Assembly (NCBI GenBank): GCA_039105265.1
Contig: JAPFFF010000027.1
Span: 1,922,001-1,986,000, forward strand
Length of the DNA stretch: 64,000 nt
Direction of reading: 5' to 3'
Source: Tritrichomonas musculus
Lineage: Eukaryota; Parabasalia; Tritrichomonadida; Tritrichomonadidae
Positions 32,164 to 41,218 of this stretch are shown piece after piece (the first letter of the stretch is position 1; the number at the start of each line of letters is the position of its first letter). A model generated the notes under the pieces. It made no database searches and was not told where the DNA came from. It saw only the letters and a list, made by a program, of their open reading frames with translations. A program made the position numbers and the translations under genes.

Positions 32164-34479
32164 ATGAAAAACAAAGTAAAGTCAAAGAAAGTTCCCCCAA
32201 TCCTCAAAGATTTTGGTGATGAAGATTTTCAGAGTCGGTTGTCTGCTCGTTATGAAGAAGTATATTCACTTTATTCTGCAATTTATCATGACGATAAAAT
32301 GTTCAACTCAATGATTGATATGATTTTCGAATTATATCAAAACAGATCTACGAAATTAAAAGACTTAGATAAGAAAAGACTTAAAGAACCAAATTGGTAT
32401 TGTAAAAATGATAGCATTGTAATTCAACTCTATGCCGAGAAATTTGCCGAAAATTTGAAAGGAATTGAAACGAAATTAGATTATTTACAAAAGCTTGGAA
32501 TCAAATTTGTTTATGTTCTTCCTTTCCTTCGTTCTCCTCCTCATAAAAGTGACGGCGGTTTCGCTTGCTCTGATTATCGAAATGTTCGAGAAGATCTCGG
32601 AACGATTGAAGACTTGGAACATCTTATCAACGCATTGCATGAACGAGGGATGTGCTTCATGATGGATTTCATCATCAATCACACGTCAGATGAGCATGAG
32701 TGGGCGATTCGAGCGAAACGAGGCGAAATTGAATATCAAAACCGTTACTATTTCTATGACAGCTGGTATGAACCGAATCAATTTGACTCGTACGGCGTCA
32801 TGGGCCACTTTTTTGGTGACATTGCTCCTGACAACTTCACCTTCGTTCCCGAGTGTCAAAAAATTGTCATGACGACTTACTACCCTTACCAATGGGACCT
32901 AAACTTCTCAAACCCGATCGTGTTCAACCAGACACTCAACAACATCCTCTTCCTGATGAACCGCGGCGTTGATGCTCTCGTGTTCAATGGAACATCCAAC
33001 ATGTGGAAAAAGGCCGGAACGAGTTGTCGAAATCTTCCGCAAGCATACATCATTAACCAGATCATCAATCTTTGCATGGAGATTGTCTGTCCAGGCGGAG
33101 TTGCCTCATTTGACATCAAAAGACACAAAAGAAGGACACCAAACGATAATGATAATGAAGAACGCATTCTACTCAACACAAGCACAAGCAATACTAATGA
33201 TGAAGAAGATGATGATTTCATTGACGATGAAAGTGAAAGCGAAAATGAAAATGAGTTCGTTATAACTGAGTCAGGCGTGATTACTGCCGATGCTGATGCT
33301 GACCTTAATTTGATGTATTCAAAGTTTCATGCTGAAAACGGTGAAGAAGAAGAGAAAGATGAACTTGAAGTCGACTTCGACATGTCCACGGAGATTGGCA
33401 AAATTCACCACAATTCTGGCTGGGTATCACGATTGTGGGCTTCTTTGGCCTTTGGCGATGTTCATTCGATATCGTATTCAATCAATGCCATATCAAACCG
33501 TTTTTCAGGTGACGGTTATTTCACAAATGTTCACACGCATGATGACATTAACTGGGGCTTCGGATTTGACGTTGAAAACAACAGCTTTATTGGCAATGGA
33601 AAAGGTTCGCCTGACGGTTATCATGGTGGAATAATTACGGTTTATCGTTTCTTGAATGACTATTATTCAGGAAGCATGCCAGGTTCTTATTCGAAAGGCA
33701 TCATGTTTGCCGAAGACATGGTTACAGGGAAGGCGCGAATCTGTGGAACAACAGCATCGTTGCTTGGACTTGAAGCCGCGCTTGAAAAAGAGAAGAAAGT
33801 TATGAAGAAGATAAAGAAAAACCAAAATAAAAATTTGACTCAAAAACTTGTGATGGCAAAAGAAAACATTCAAAAAGCTATTGATAGAATTTTGCTGTTG
33901 CACGCTGTGACTGCTTCAATGCCTTCAATGTTCATCATTTATTACGGCGATGAACTTGGAAAATTGAATGATTACAGCTACATAAAATATCCCGAGATTT
34001 CGCATGATACTCGCTACTTGCAAAGAAGCTGGATTAATTGGGAAAAAGCAAAGCTCGTTGAAAGTGATAAAGAGTCGTATCAATCAAGGATTTTTAATGG
34101 AATCAAGGATTTGATAAATGCAAGATTGAAGTGCCCTTTCTTCGCAGACTCTTTGAAAACGATATTTATTAAGAATTATACTTATAATAATTATTATAAT
34201 GAAGTCGAAAATGATGAGATGTATTTGAAACCAACAAGTGGGAAAGGTGTTGAATATGAGATTGATAACACAGTTTTGATTTTTAAACGAATTCGAAGAG
34301 GAGGTAAGTTCCTCCTTTTCATCTTCAATTTTGGTCAATATAAACGACAAATTCGAATTGAAGAAAGTCATGCTAAAGGTCAATTCCGTGACATGATTCA
34401 TGGGAATATCTTCAAACAAATTAATAATTTAACTATTGAAGGATATGGATATCTTTGGCTTGAACCTATTGAAGATTAA
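32164..34479 (+). CDS. Amylosucrase-like GH13 protein, catalytic residues lost (copy 1)
   Basis: Related over nearly its whole length to amylosucrase (GH13 subfamily 4), which builds alpha-glucan from sucrose. Shared blocks include EPNWYC, YLQKLGIKFVYVLPFL, SDGGFACSDYRNVREDLGT, MDFIINHTSDEHEWA, YYPYQWDLNFSNP, GTSCRNLPQAY, HTHDDINWGF and IYYGDELGKLNDYSY. The barrel nucleophile site reads GVDALVFN (Asn275), where active enzymes have RxD, so both the Arg and the Asp are gone. The acid/base Glu site after the next strand (CPGGVASFDIK) lacks Glu and is followed by a 100-residue acidic insert (about 320-425). Only the transition-state Asp (HDD at 459-461) is kept. It is therefore probably a pseudoenzyme, perhaps a glucan-binding or regulatory protein. 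771 residues against about 630 in bacterial amylosucrase. Divergent paralogue follows in tandem. Confidence 0.93.
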   Translation: MKNKVKSKKVPPILKDFGDEDFQSRLSARYEEVYSLYSAIYHDDKMFNSMIDMIFELYQNRSTKLKDLDKKRLKEPNWYCKNDSIVIQLYAEKFAENLKGIETKLDYLQKLGIKFVYVLPFLRSPPHKSDGGFACSDYRNVREDLGTIEDLEHLINALHERGMCFMMDFIINHTSDEHEWAIRAKRGEIEYQNRYYFYDSWYEPNQFDSYGVMGHFFGDIAPDNFTFVPECQKIVMTTYYPYQWDLNFSNPIVFNQTLNNILFLMNRGVDALVFNGTSNMWKKAGTSCRNLPQAYIINQIINLCMEIVCPGGVASFDIKRHKRRTPNDNDNEERILLNTSTSNTNDEEDDDFIDDESESENENEFVITESGVITADADADLNLMYSKFHAENGEEEEKDELEVDFDMSTEIGKIHHNSGWVSRLWASLAFGDVHSISYSINAISNRFSGDGYFTNVHTHDDINWGFGFDVENNSFIGNGKGSPDGYHGGIITVYRFLNDYYSGSMPGSYSKGIMFAEDMVTGKARICGTTASLLGLEAALEKEKKVMKKIKKNQNKNLTQKLVMAKENIQKAIDRILLLHAVTASMPSMFIIYYGDELGKLNDYSYIKYPEISHDTRYLQRSWINWEKAKLVESDKESYQSRIFNGIKDLINARLKCPFFADSLKTIFIKNYTYNNYYNEVENDEMYLKPTSGKGVEYEIDNTVLIFKRIRRGGKFLLFIFNFGQYKRQIRIEESHAKGQFRDMIHGNIFKQINNLTIEGYGYLWLEPIED

Positions 34480-35277
34480 ATTTTTTATATTATATTTATT
34501 ATGATAATTTTTATTTATTATTTAATCAATTGACTAAATGATTATTTCTATCATTATAATTCGATCTGTTCGCTCTATGTATTTCATCTTCTTGAATAAT
34601 TAATTTATTTAATTTTGGAGCATTATTTTTTTTAAGTTTGATTTATACTTATTTTATAAATTGCTGTAAAAATACTGGCAAAAGAGTTTCCTTTGGTTGA
34701 AAATATAATCGAATAATAATTAATCTTTTTTTTTTTTTTGGAAAATTCAATGAAATTCATCTGATTAATTCCATGTTAAAAGTATATTATAAAAAACTTA
34801 TTTACCTTCCTAAAAAGAGTTCGGGTTTTTGAGAATAATTGATGCTTTTGTACGCTTTTTAAAAAGTTTCAAATGCTTATTTTCATTCAAAATATCATAT
34901 AAAATAATAACAATAATATTTCTCAATATTAACATGTATTTTATGAATGTGAATGCAATATTAAAGTAATTAATTAATATTTGAAAAGATCCAACCATTT
35001 TATAGTTTATTATTTCACTTTATTAATTATTATATTATCTCGAAATTTAATGAATTTTATCTTTAAAAAAGTATATATACAAATATATAAATTAGTATTA
35101 TATATGATTAATATATTAGTAAAAATATAAACATAAAGTATCATTGTATTTTTACGTCTTTTTAATAACGCATCAAATTCTTAATCCTGTTGAAAAGTTC
35201 AAACAAAAAATAAAATTAAATAATATCCATTCAAAAAGTTGCAAGCATCAAATTATGAGAGATTGCTAAATATAAAG
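34480..35277. other. Spacer between the two GH13-like copies
   Basis: About 800 bases, AT-rich, not matching the region upstream of copy 1 in any obvious way, so the duplicated unit appears limited to the coding region. No ORF of note. Confidence 0.5.
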
Positions 35278-37674
35278 ATGAGTAAAACAAAAGCAGAGAA
35301 AATCCCACCTACACTTAAAAAATTTGATGATGAAATCTTCCAACAAAGACTTGCAGAACGATATGAAGAAGTATATTCACTTTATTCTGCAATTTATCAT
35401 GACGATAAAATGTTCAACTCAATGATTGATATGATTTTCGAATTATATCAAAACAGATCTACGAAATTAAAAGACTTAGATAAGAAAAGACTTAAAGAAC
35501 CAAATTGGTATTGTAAAAATGATAGCATTGTAATTCAACTCTATGCCGAGAAATTTGCCGAAAATTTGAAAGGAATTGAAACGAAATTAGATTATTTACA
35601 AAAGCTTGGAATCAAATTTGTTTATGTTCTTCCTTTCCTTCGTTCTCCTCCTCATAAAAGTGACGGCGGTTTCGCTTGCTCTGATTATCGAAATGTTCGA
35701 GAAGATCTCGGAACGATTGAAGACTTGGAACATCTTATCAACGCATTGCATGAACGAGGGATGTGCTTCATGATGGATTTCATCATCAATCACACGTCAG
35801 ATGAGCATGAGTGGGCGATTCGAGCGAAACGAGGCGAAATTGAATATCAAAACCGTTACTATTTCTATGACAGCTGGTATGAACCGAATCAATTTGACTC
35901 GTACGGCGTCATGGGTCACTTTTTTGGTGACATTGCTCCAGACAACTTCACCTTCGTTCCCGAGTGTCAAAAAATTGTCATGACAACTTACTACCCTTAC
36001 CAATGGGACCTAAACTTCTCAAACCCGATCGTGTTCAACCAGACACTCAACAACATCCTCTTCCTGATGAACCGCGGCGTTGACATTCTAGTTTTCAATG
36101 CAAATTCAAACATGTGGAAAAAAAGAGGGACGAGTTGTCGAAATCTTCCGCAAGCATACATCATTAACCAGATCATCAATCTTTGCATGGAGATTGTCTG
36201 TCCAGGCGGAGTTGCCTCATTTGACATCAAAAGACACAAAAGAAGGACGCCAAAGCAAATCAAAGAAGAAACAGAAGACAGCACAACAAACACAACTGAA
36301 AGTAGTGACAATGAAAATGATAATATTAAGCTTGTTATTGCTGAAGAAAGAGAAGATGATGTTAATATTCTAAATGATGAAAGTGAAAGTGAGAACGAGA
36401 AGGAATACATCATCACCGAATCAGGCGTGATTGCTGCCGATGCCCAAGAAATGAATCTGACAAACAAGAAACTTTTTCATCAGACTGATAATGAAGAAGA
36501 AGAAGATTATCAAAATGAATGCAACGATGATGAACTTGATATTGACTTTGATTTCTCTACGGAGATTGGAAAAGTTCACCGTAACATAGGCTGGATATCA
36601 CGATTGTGGGCAGCTTTAGCATTTGGCGATGTTCATTCGATATCGTATTCAATTAATGCCATTACAAACCGTTTTGCTGGTGATTGTTATTTAATTGAAG
36701 TTCACAAGCATGATGACATTAACTGGGGCTTCGGATTTGACGTTGAAAACAACAGCTTTATTGGCAATGGAAAAGGATTAGCTGACGGTTATCGAGGAGG
36801 AATAATTACACTTTATCGTTACTTGAATGACTATTATTCAGGAAGCATGCTTGGATCATTTTCACGAGGCATCATGTTTGCCGAAGACATGGTTACAGGG
36901 AAGGCGCGAATCTGTGGAACAACAGCATCGTTGCTTGGACTTGAAGCTGCTGCGGAAGAAGAGAAGAAAGTTATGAAGAAAATAAAGAAGATTGAAAAAC
37001 AAAAGAAAAAGGTTGAAGAAACTTCTTTGCCTCAGAGAATTGTCATTGTTAAAAGGAGCATTCAAACAGCTATTGATAAGATTCTGTTGTTGCACGCTGT
37101 GGCTGCTTCAATGCCTTCGATGTTCTCTATTTATTACGGCGATGAAACAGGAAAATTGAATGATTACAGCTATTTGAATATTCCCGAGATTTCACATGAT
37201 ACTCGTTACTTACAGCGTGGCATATTTAATTGGGAAAAAGCAAAGCTCGTTGAAAGTGATAAAGAGTCGTATCAATCAAGGATTTTTAATGGAATCAAGG
37301 ATTTGATAAATGCAAGATTGAAGTGTCCTTTCTTCACAGACTCTTTGAAAACGATATTTATTAAGAATTATACTTATAATAATTATTATAATGAAGTCGA
37401 AAATGATGAGATGTATTTGAAACCAACAAGTGGGAAAGGTGTTGAATATGAGATTGATAACACAGTTTTGATTTTTAAACGAATTCGAAGAGGAGGTAAG
37501 TTCCTCCTTTTCATCTTCAATTTTGGTCAATATAAACGACAAATTCGAATTGAAGAAAGTCATGCTAAAGGTCAATTCCGTGACATGATTCATGGGAATA
37601 TCTTCAAACAAATTAATAATTTAACTATTGAAGGATATGGATATCTTTGGTTTGAACCTATAGACGAAGATTAA
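35278..37674 (+). CDS. Amylosucrase-like GH13 protein, catalytic residues lost (copy 2)
   Basis: Tandem paralogue of the preceding gene, 798 residues. I use the ATG at 35278 (SKTKAEKIPP), since the frame upstream offers only TTG. The nucleophile position is again Asn (GVDILVFN, Asn274), the Arg two before it is Val, and no Glu occupies the acid/base site, while HDDINWGF is kept. The acidic insert is longer and different in sequence (ETEDSTTNTTESSDNENDN near residue 330). Residues about 30-270 and the last 150 are almost identical to copy 1 at DNA level; the first 30 residues, the acidic insert and the segment around 440-650 have diverged. Both copies sharing the same losses means the losses predate duplication. 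Confidence 0.93.
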   Translation: MSKTKAEKIPPTLKKFDDEIFQQRLAERYEEVYSLYSAIYHDDKMFNSMIDMIFELYQNRSTKLKDLDKKRLKEPNWYCKNDSIVIQLYAEKFAENLKGIETKLDYLQKLGIKFVYVLPFLRSPPHKSDGGFACSDYRNVREDLGTIEDLEHLINALHERGMCFMMDFIINHTSDEHEWAIRAKRGEIEYQNRYYFYDSWYEPNQFDSYGVMGHFFGDIAPDNFTFVPECQKIVMTTYYPYQWDLNFSNPIVFNQTLNNILFLMNRGVDILVFNANSNMWKKRGTSCRNLPQAYIINQIINLCMEIVCPGGVASFDIKRHKRRTPKQIKEETEDSTTNTTESSDNENDNIKLVIAEEREDDVNILNDESESENEKEYIITESGVIAADAQEMNLTNKKLFHQTDNEEEEDYQNECNDDELDIDFDFSTEIGKVHRNIGWISRLWAALAFGDVHSISYSINAITNRFAGDCYLIEVHKHDDINWGFGFDVENNSFIGNGKGLADGYRGGIITLYRYLNDYYSGSMLGSFSRGIMFAEDMVTGKARICGTTASLLGLEAAAEEEKKVMKKIKKIEKQKKKVEETSLPQRIVIVKRSIQTAIDKILLLHAVAASMPSMFSIYYGDETGKLNDYSYLNIPEISHDTRYLQRGIFNWEKAKLVESDKESYQSRIFNGIKDLINARLKCPFFTDSLKTIFIKNYTYNNYYNEVENDEMYLKPTSGKGVEYEIDNTVLIFKRIRRGGKFLLFIFNFGQYKRQIRIEESHAKGQFRDMIHGNIFKQINNLTIEGYGYLWFEPIDED

Positions 37675-38090
37675 TATAATATATTATATTATATGATTTT
37701 TAGTAAGCATCATATAAAACAATCAAATGATTAAATTGTAAATAAAAGAAGTTATTTGTTCCATTTCTTATATATTTTTGAGACTTATTTGATCAGATTT
37801 TATTGTGTTTTTAGTATTATGGATAAAAAGGTGAAATTAAAAGGTGAAATAATTTTTTACAGAAAAAAAAAATGTTGATTATAGTATCTTTTATTGTGAT
37901 TAAGTAAAGCATCTTGTATCAATAGATATTTGTTTCAATTAATATTTTGGTGAGATATTTGATGATCATATTTGTATCTAAGAATGAATAATTGAAATGA
38001 AATCTATTTGAGCAAACAAAAGAACACTTATATATAACGATTCAAACAGTAATATCATACTATTAAATTTAAAGATTTGCTTCGATATAA
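37675..38090. other. Intergenic spacer
   Basis: AT-rich sequence between converging genes; nothing recognised. Confidence 0.5.
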
Positions 38091-38978
38091 TTATAAATCA
38101 TCAACTTTCTTCTTTCTTGTTGCTGATTTCCAAATATGAATAATACCTGATTTTGCCTTTCTATATACTGAGCCAAAAGCGCTTTTTAATATGCCATAGT
38201 TTGATTCTTTTGAAGCTTCTTTGAGTGAATTTATCATATTCTTTTCAGCAATTTTTTCCAGCTTTTTGGGGGAAAGTTCTACTCCATCATTTTTTTGCGC
38301 ATATTTTTGCTCATTTTTAACGTATTTTTGGATTTCATTTTCAATTTTCTTATATTCTTTACTTCCTGGACGGAAAGTTTGAAGTTGAAACTTCAATTTC
38401 TTTAGATTTTGTTTATCTTCAGAAATGTATTGCATTAGCTCGTTTGTTAAAGCAGAATAATCTTTCTCTAACTTCTCTCTTTTTGATCCTTCAATTCTAG
38501 GATTTCTCAAAAATTTTGCTATTTCTCGTAATTCATTTTTAATTCGAGCTATCTCTGGTGATTTTTGTTCTTTTTCTAGTCGACGTAATTTAATGGCAAT
38601 ATCTAAACATTTTTTTAAAATTTTATTTGTGTTGAACGCAACAGATAATCGTGGATATATATTAGTTTCCATTTCTGTCATTCCTGGAAGATAAATGATA
38701 AATGTTGCATCGAAATGAACATCAAGATCTGGGTAAAACAAAATTGAATAATTAATATTTATATGTTCATTGATGTAATATGATATGTCTTTAATTATAT
38801 CGTTAAAAAAGTCTTTATAAAAATTGTATCTATCAGAATTATTTGTCGCTAAAGTTATTAAAAATTTGTTTTTTTCAATTGAATCACGAAATGAATTATA
38901 CTGGGCTTTGTTGAATTCATAAATGTTAAATTTTGTTTCAGGATCGCAGAGAGCAAAATGAATGATGACAAAAAGCAT
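38091..38978 (-). CDS. Unrecognised secreted or membrane-anchored coiled-coil protein
   Basis: 295 residues beginning with a short hydrophobic stretch (MLFVIIHFALC, then polar DPETK) that looks like a signal peptide cleaved near residue 11-12. Residues 15-125 have mixed strand/helix pattern (YSILFYPDLDVHFDATFIIYLPG). Residues 130-250 are highly charged, Lys/Glu-rich and predicted coiled coil. The C-terminus is basic (KSATRKKKVDDL). No family recognised. It is divergently transcribed from the next gene with only 136 bases between the start codons, so they may share a promoter. A TCATTT initiator-like word lies 9 bases upstream. Confidence 0.72.
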   Translation of the reverse strand: MLFVIIHFALCDPETKFNIYEFNKAQYNSFRDSIEKNKFLITLATNNSDRYNFYKDFFNDIIKDISYYINEHININYSILFYPDLDVHFDATFIIYLPGMTEMETNIYPRLSVAFNTNKILKKCLDIAIKLRRLEKEQKSPEIARIKNELREIAKFLRNPRIEGSKREKLEKDYSALTNELMQYISEDKQNLKKLKFQLQTFRPGSKEYKKIENEIQKYVKNEQKYAQKNDGVELSPKKLEKIAEKNMINSLKEASKESNYGILKSAFGSVYRKAKSGIIHIWKSATRKKKVDDL

Positions 38979-38983
38979 ATAAA

Positions 38984-38989
38984 AAATGA
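38984..38989 (-). promoter_or_regulatory. Possible initiator (Inr) element
   Basis: On the minus strand TCATTT, matching TCAYTW, with the A nine bases before the ATG at 38978. Distance and sequence fit trichomonad initiators; chance occurrence in AT-rich DNA is possible. Confidence 0.4.
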
Positions 38990-39114
38990 AACTTTTTAAG
39001 ATTATGAATGGCTGAAAAATGAAGTTTTTGATAAAATACTCAATATTTTTTCTATTAAGGCGTTTAGCTTTTAATTTTTTTATTTGATTTTTTTCTCTTC
39101 TATTTTTTTAAAAA

Positions 39115-41013
39115 ATGAATTCGCCAAGATCTATACAATCACCCCGTAATACTTCTCCAAAAGAGACACGCCATTTTGTATATCTTTATAAAATTGAGTT
39201 TCCTGATGATCGCCCAAAGAAGATTAAGATGCCAAAGACAATACCTGAATTACTCAAAAACGCAACCAAAGTACTTGAACTTCAACGTCCAGCACGCCAA
39301 GTTTATGATAATTTTACTGATCTGTCTAATCCTATTACTGATATAAGTCAAATCAATTCAAAAGCAAAATTATATATTTCTTGTGCCAATGTAAATCAAA
39401 AAGATGATTTTGATATTGATAGCGAATTTGTTAATAAAAGCAGGCTTCCTCGAGCAGCAACAGCCTCTTCCCTTTCAATGAAAAGAGCAAAATCGCCTTC
39501 AAAATCTAATGTAATTTCTAGGTCAAGTTCTCCTTCTAGATCAAAAACAAATACAACACCTCAAAAACGAGAAGATATCGGACAACAATGCACTATTGCA
39601 GCTTGTCCAACATCGGTCAAAGAAAATATTCGTGATGCAGTTCTTTCATTATATAATTCGTTGACGCCAGATCACAAAAATTTATTGTCAATGTCAGAAT
39701 CACTTCGAAAATTAACAGCAGACACTCAAATATCTACGATCGAAAATGCATTAATTAACAACTATATCGGTCCATCGTGTAATGTTTTAAGCTCTCCAAC
39801 AGGAACAGAAGCTCAGGCTTGGATGATGGAACAATTCAAAGGTTTGATGCCAAACGAATACCGATTTGTAATTACAGGTCCAACGCAGTCTGGGAAATCA
39901 ACATTATTATCAATGGGCGTATCGATTTTTTATCAAAAACTCCAATTAACAGGTGAAAATTCAAATTATTTATTTTTCCCTCTAAACTGGCGTTTACAAC
40001 AAATATACCTAGATGATGTAGTTAAACTATATTCACTTTTTATAAATACGACACTTAAAATGCTTCGTAATGCTAGAATGGAGTTGATTCCGATCATATT
40101 TCCATTGAAGCAATGGTTTCTTTCTCTTATCACTCAGCAAGTTTTTCAGCCACTTCCCCCACAAGTAATTCATTATACAACGTTTCCGCATGATGCTATT
40201 ACTGAATTAGGCAAGTCTATTCACAATAAATGGTCAAATCGTGACGGCTTTCGTGACTTTTTGCATGAAATAGTCAACTTTCCAGATCGATTTGCAAAAG
40301 CTTTTGGATTTATCTCTGCAGTTTACATTTATGATCATTTTGATAATTGTGGATATGAAATAAGTCCACCTGAACATTTCCAAAATGATAATTTGGTCAA
40401 TGCTTCAACTCCAGTTGTTTTGTCTGATCTTATATGTGAATCAATCGAAACTAATCCATTCCTTATTGCATCCCAAAATGATACAGACTTTTTCAGTTTA
40501 TTTTCAATTGAAGATTACCGTCAATTATCTACTGAAAGGATCATTGAGGAGTCCCAAGAAACTACATCTCAATCACCTTCAAGGTCACCGTCTCAATTAA
40601 AAAATCAAAGTTCACAAAATGGTACTACAGTTACAATTACTACATCAAATGCTTCATCTGTTACTTCGTCACGAAGTAAAAGTGCTCAAATGAACGAAAT
40701 GTATTTACAGCAGCCTCCAATCGTTCTTACAATTGAAAATTGCCGAGGTTGTCCTGCTTATTGTGCAATGTATCAGCGTGTTTACGAAATTGCTGAAAGT
40801 GTCCAAAGAGCAAACGCTGAGTCAAAGAAGAAAAGTGTTGGGCAATCAGCAAAATTAAGGCCAGCTACAGAAAAATCCCGTAATCAGCTTCTTAAGCAAG
40901 AATTTATACGTCTTTGCATGCTTCTTGCTGCAGCTGACACTGATGGTGTATTTAACGAAGATAATATGAATGAACTAATGAAAATGGACGAGATAGTTAT
41001 TCTCACTCGTTAA
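39115..41013 (+). CDS. UBL/doublecortin-like domain plus P-loop protein, unrecognised family
   Basis: 632 residues. The N-terminal 90 residues (KIKMPKTIPELLKNATKVLEL, RQVYDNFT-PITDISQI, AKLYISCA) read like a doublecortin or ubiquitin-like beta-grasp domain, with the usual strand, helix and a final YxSCA strand; doublecortin domains bind tubulin. A Ser/Lys/Arg-rich linker follows (about 105-150, SPSKS and SSSPSRSK). A P-loop GPTQSGKST begins at residue 255 after a hydrophobic strand (RFVIT), typical of STAND/AAA-type NTPases; a likely Walker B (AVYIYDHFDN) is near residue 405. The last 130 residues are Ser/Thr/Gln-rich then helical. I know no named family with this order. A microtubule-linked ATPase is a reasonable guess. 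Confidence 0.75.
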   Translation: MNSPRSIQSPRNTSPKETRHFVYLYKIEFPDDRPKKIKMPKTIPELLKNATKVLELQRPARQVYDNFTDLSNPITDISQINSKAKLYISCANVNQKDDFDIDSEFVNKSRLPRAATASSLSMKRAKSPSKSNVISRSSSPSRSKTNTTPQKREDIGQQCTIAACPTSVKENIRDAVLSLYNSLTPDHKNLLSMSESLRKLTADTQISTIENALINNYIGPSCNVLSSPTGTEAQAWMMEQFKGLMPNEYRFVITGPTQSGKSTLLSMGVSIFYQKLQLTGENSNYLFFPLNWRLQQIYLDDVVKLYSLFINTTLKMLRNARMELIPIIFPLKQWFLSLITQQVFQPLPPQVIHYTTFPHDAITELGKSIHNKWSNRDGFRDFLHEIVNFPDRFAKAFGFISAVYIYDHFDNCGYEISPPEHFQNDNLVNASTPVVLSDLICESIETNPFLIASQNDTDFFSLFSIEDYRQLSTERIIEESQETTSQSPSRSPSQLKNQSSQNGTTVTITTSNASSVTSSRSKSAQMNEMYLQQPPIVLTIENCRGCPAYCAMYQRVYEIAESVQRANAESKKKSVGQSAKLRPATEKSRNQLLKQEFIRLCMLLAAADTDGVFNEDNMNELMKMDEIVILTR

Positions 41014-41218
41014 AATTTGGATTTTCTTGTGTTGATTTTTTTATTATTTATTACTCCCAAATTTTTTTTATTTGATAAACATTTGTTTCGTGTCACTTTT
41101 TATTCAAATATCACATCAAATTTTTGTATTGGAATTTTTTTGCCAAAATAAATGGATGCAAAAAAAGTGTTTATTCGAACAGATATTTTTACTAATAATA
41201 AAACCATATATATCAATA
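41014..41218. other. Short spacer between convergent genes
   Basis: About 200 bases with no feature seen. Confidence 0.4.

Noticed and set aside
35239-35277. Earlier start for the second GH13-like gene
   Set aside because: The extension begins with TTG and the first ATG at 35278 aligns with the start of copy 1.
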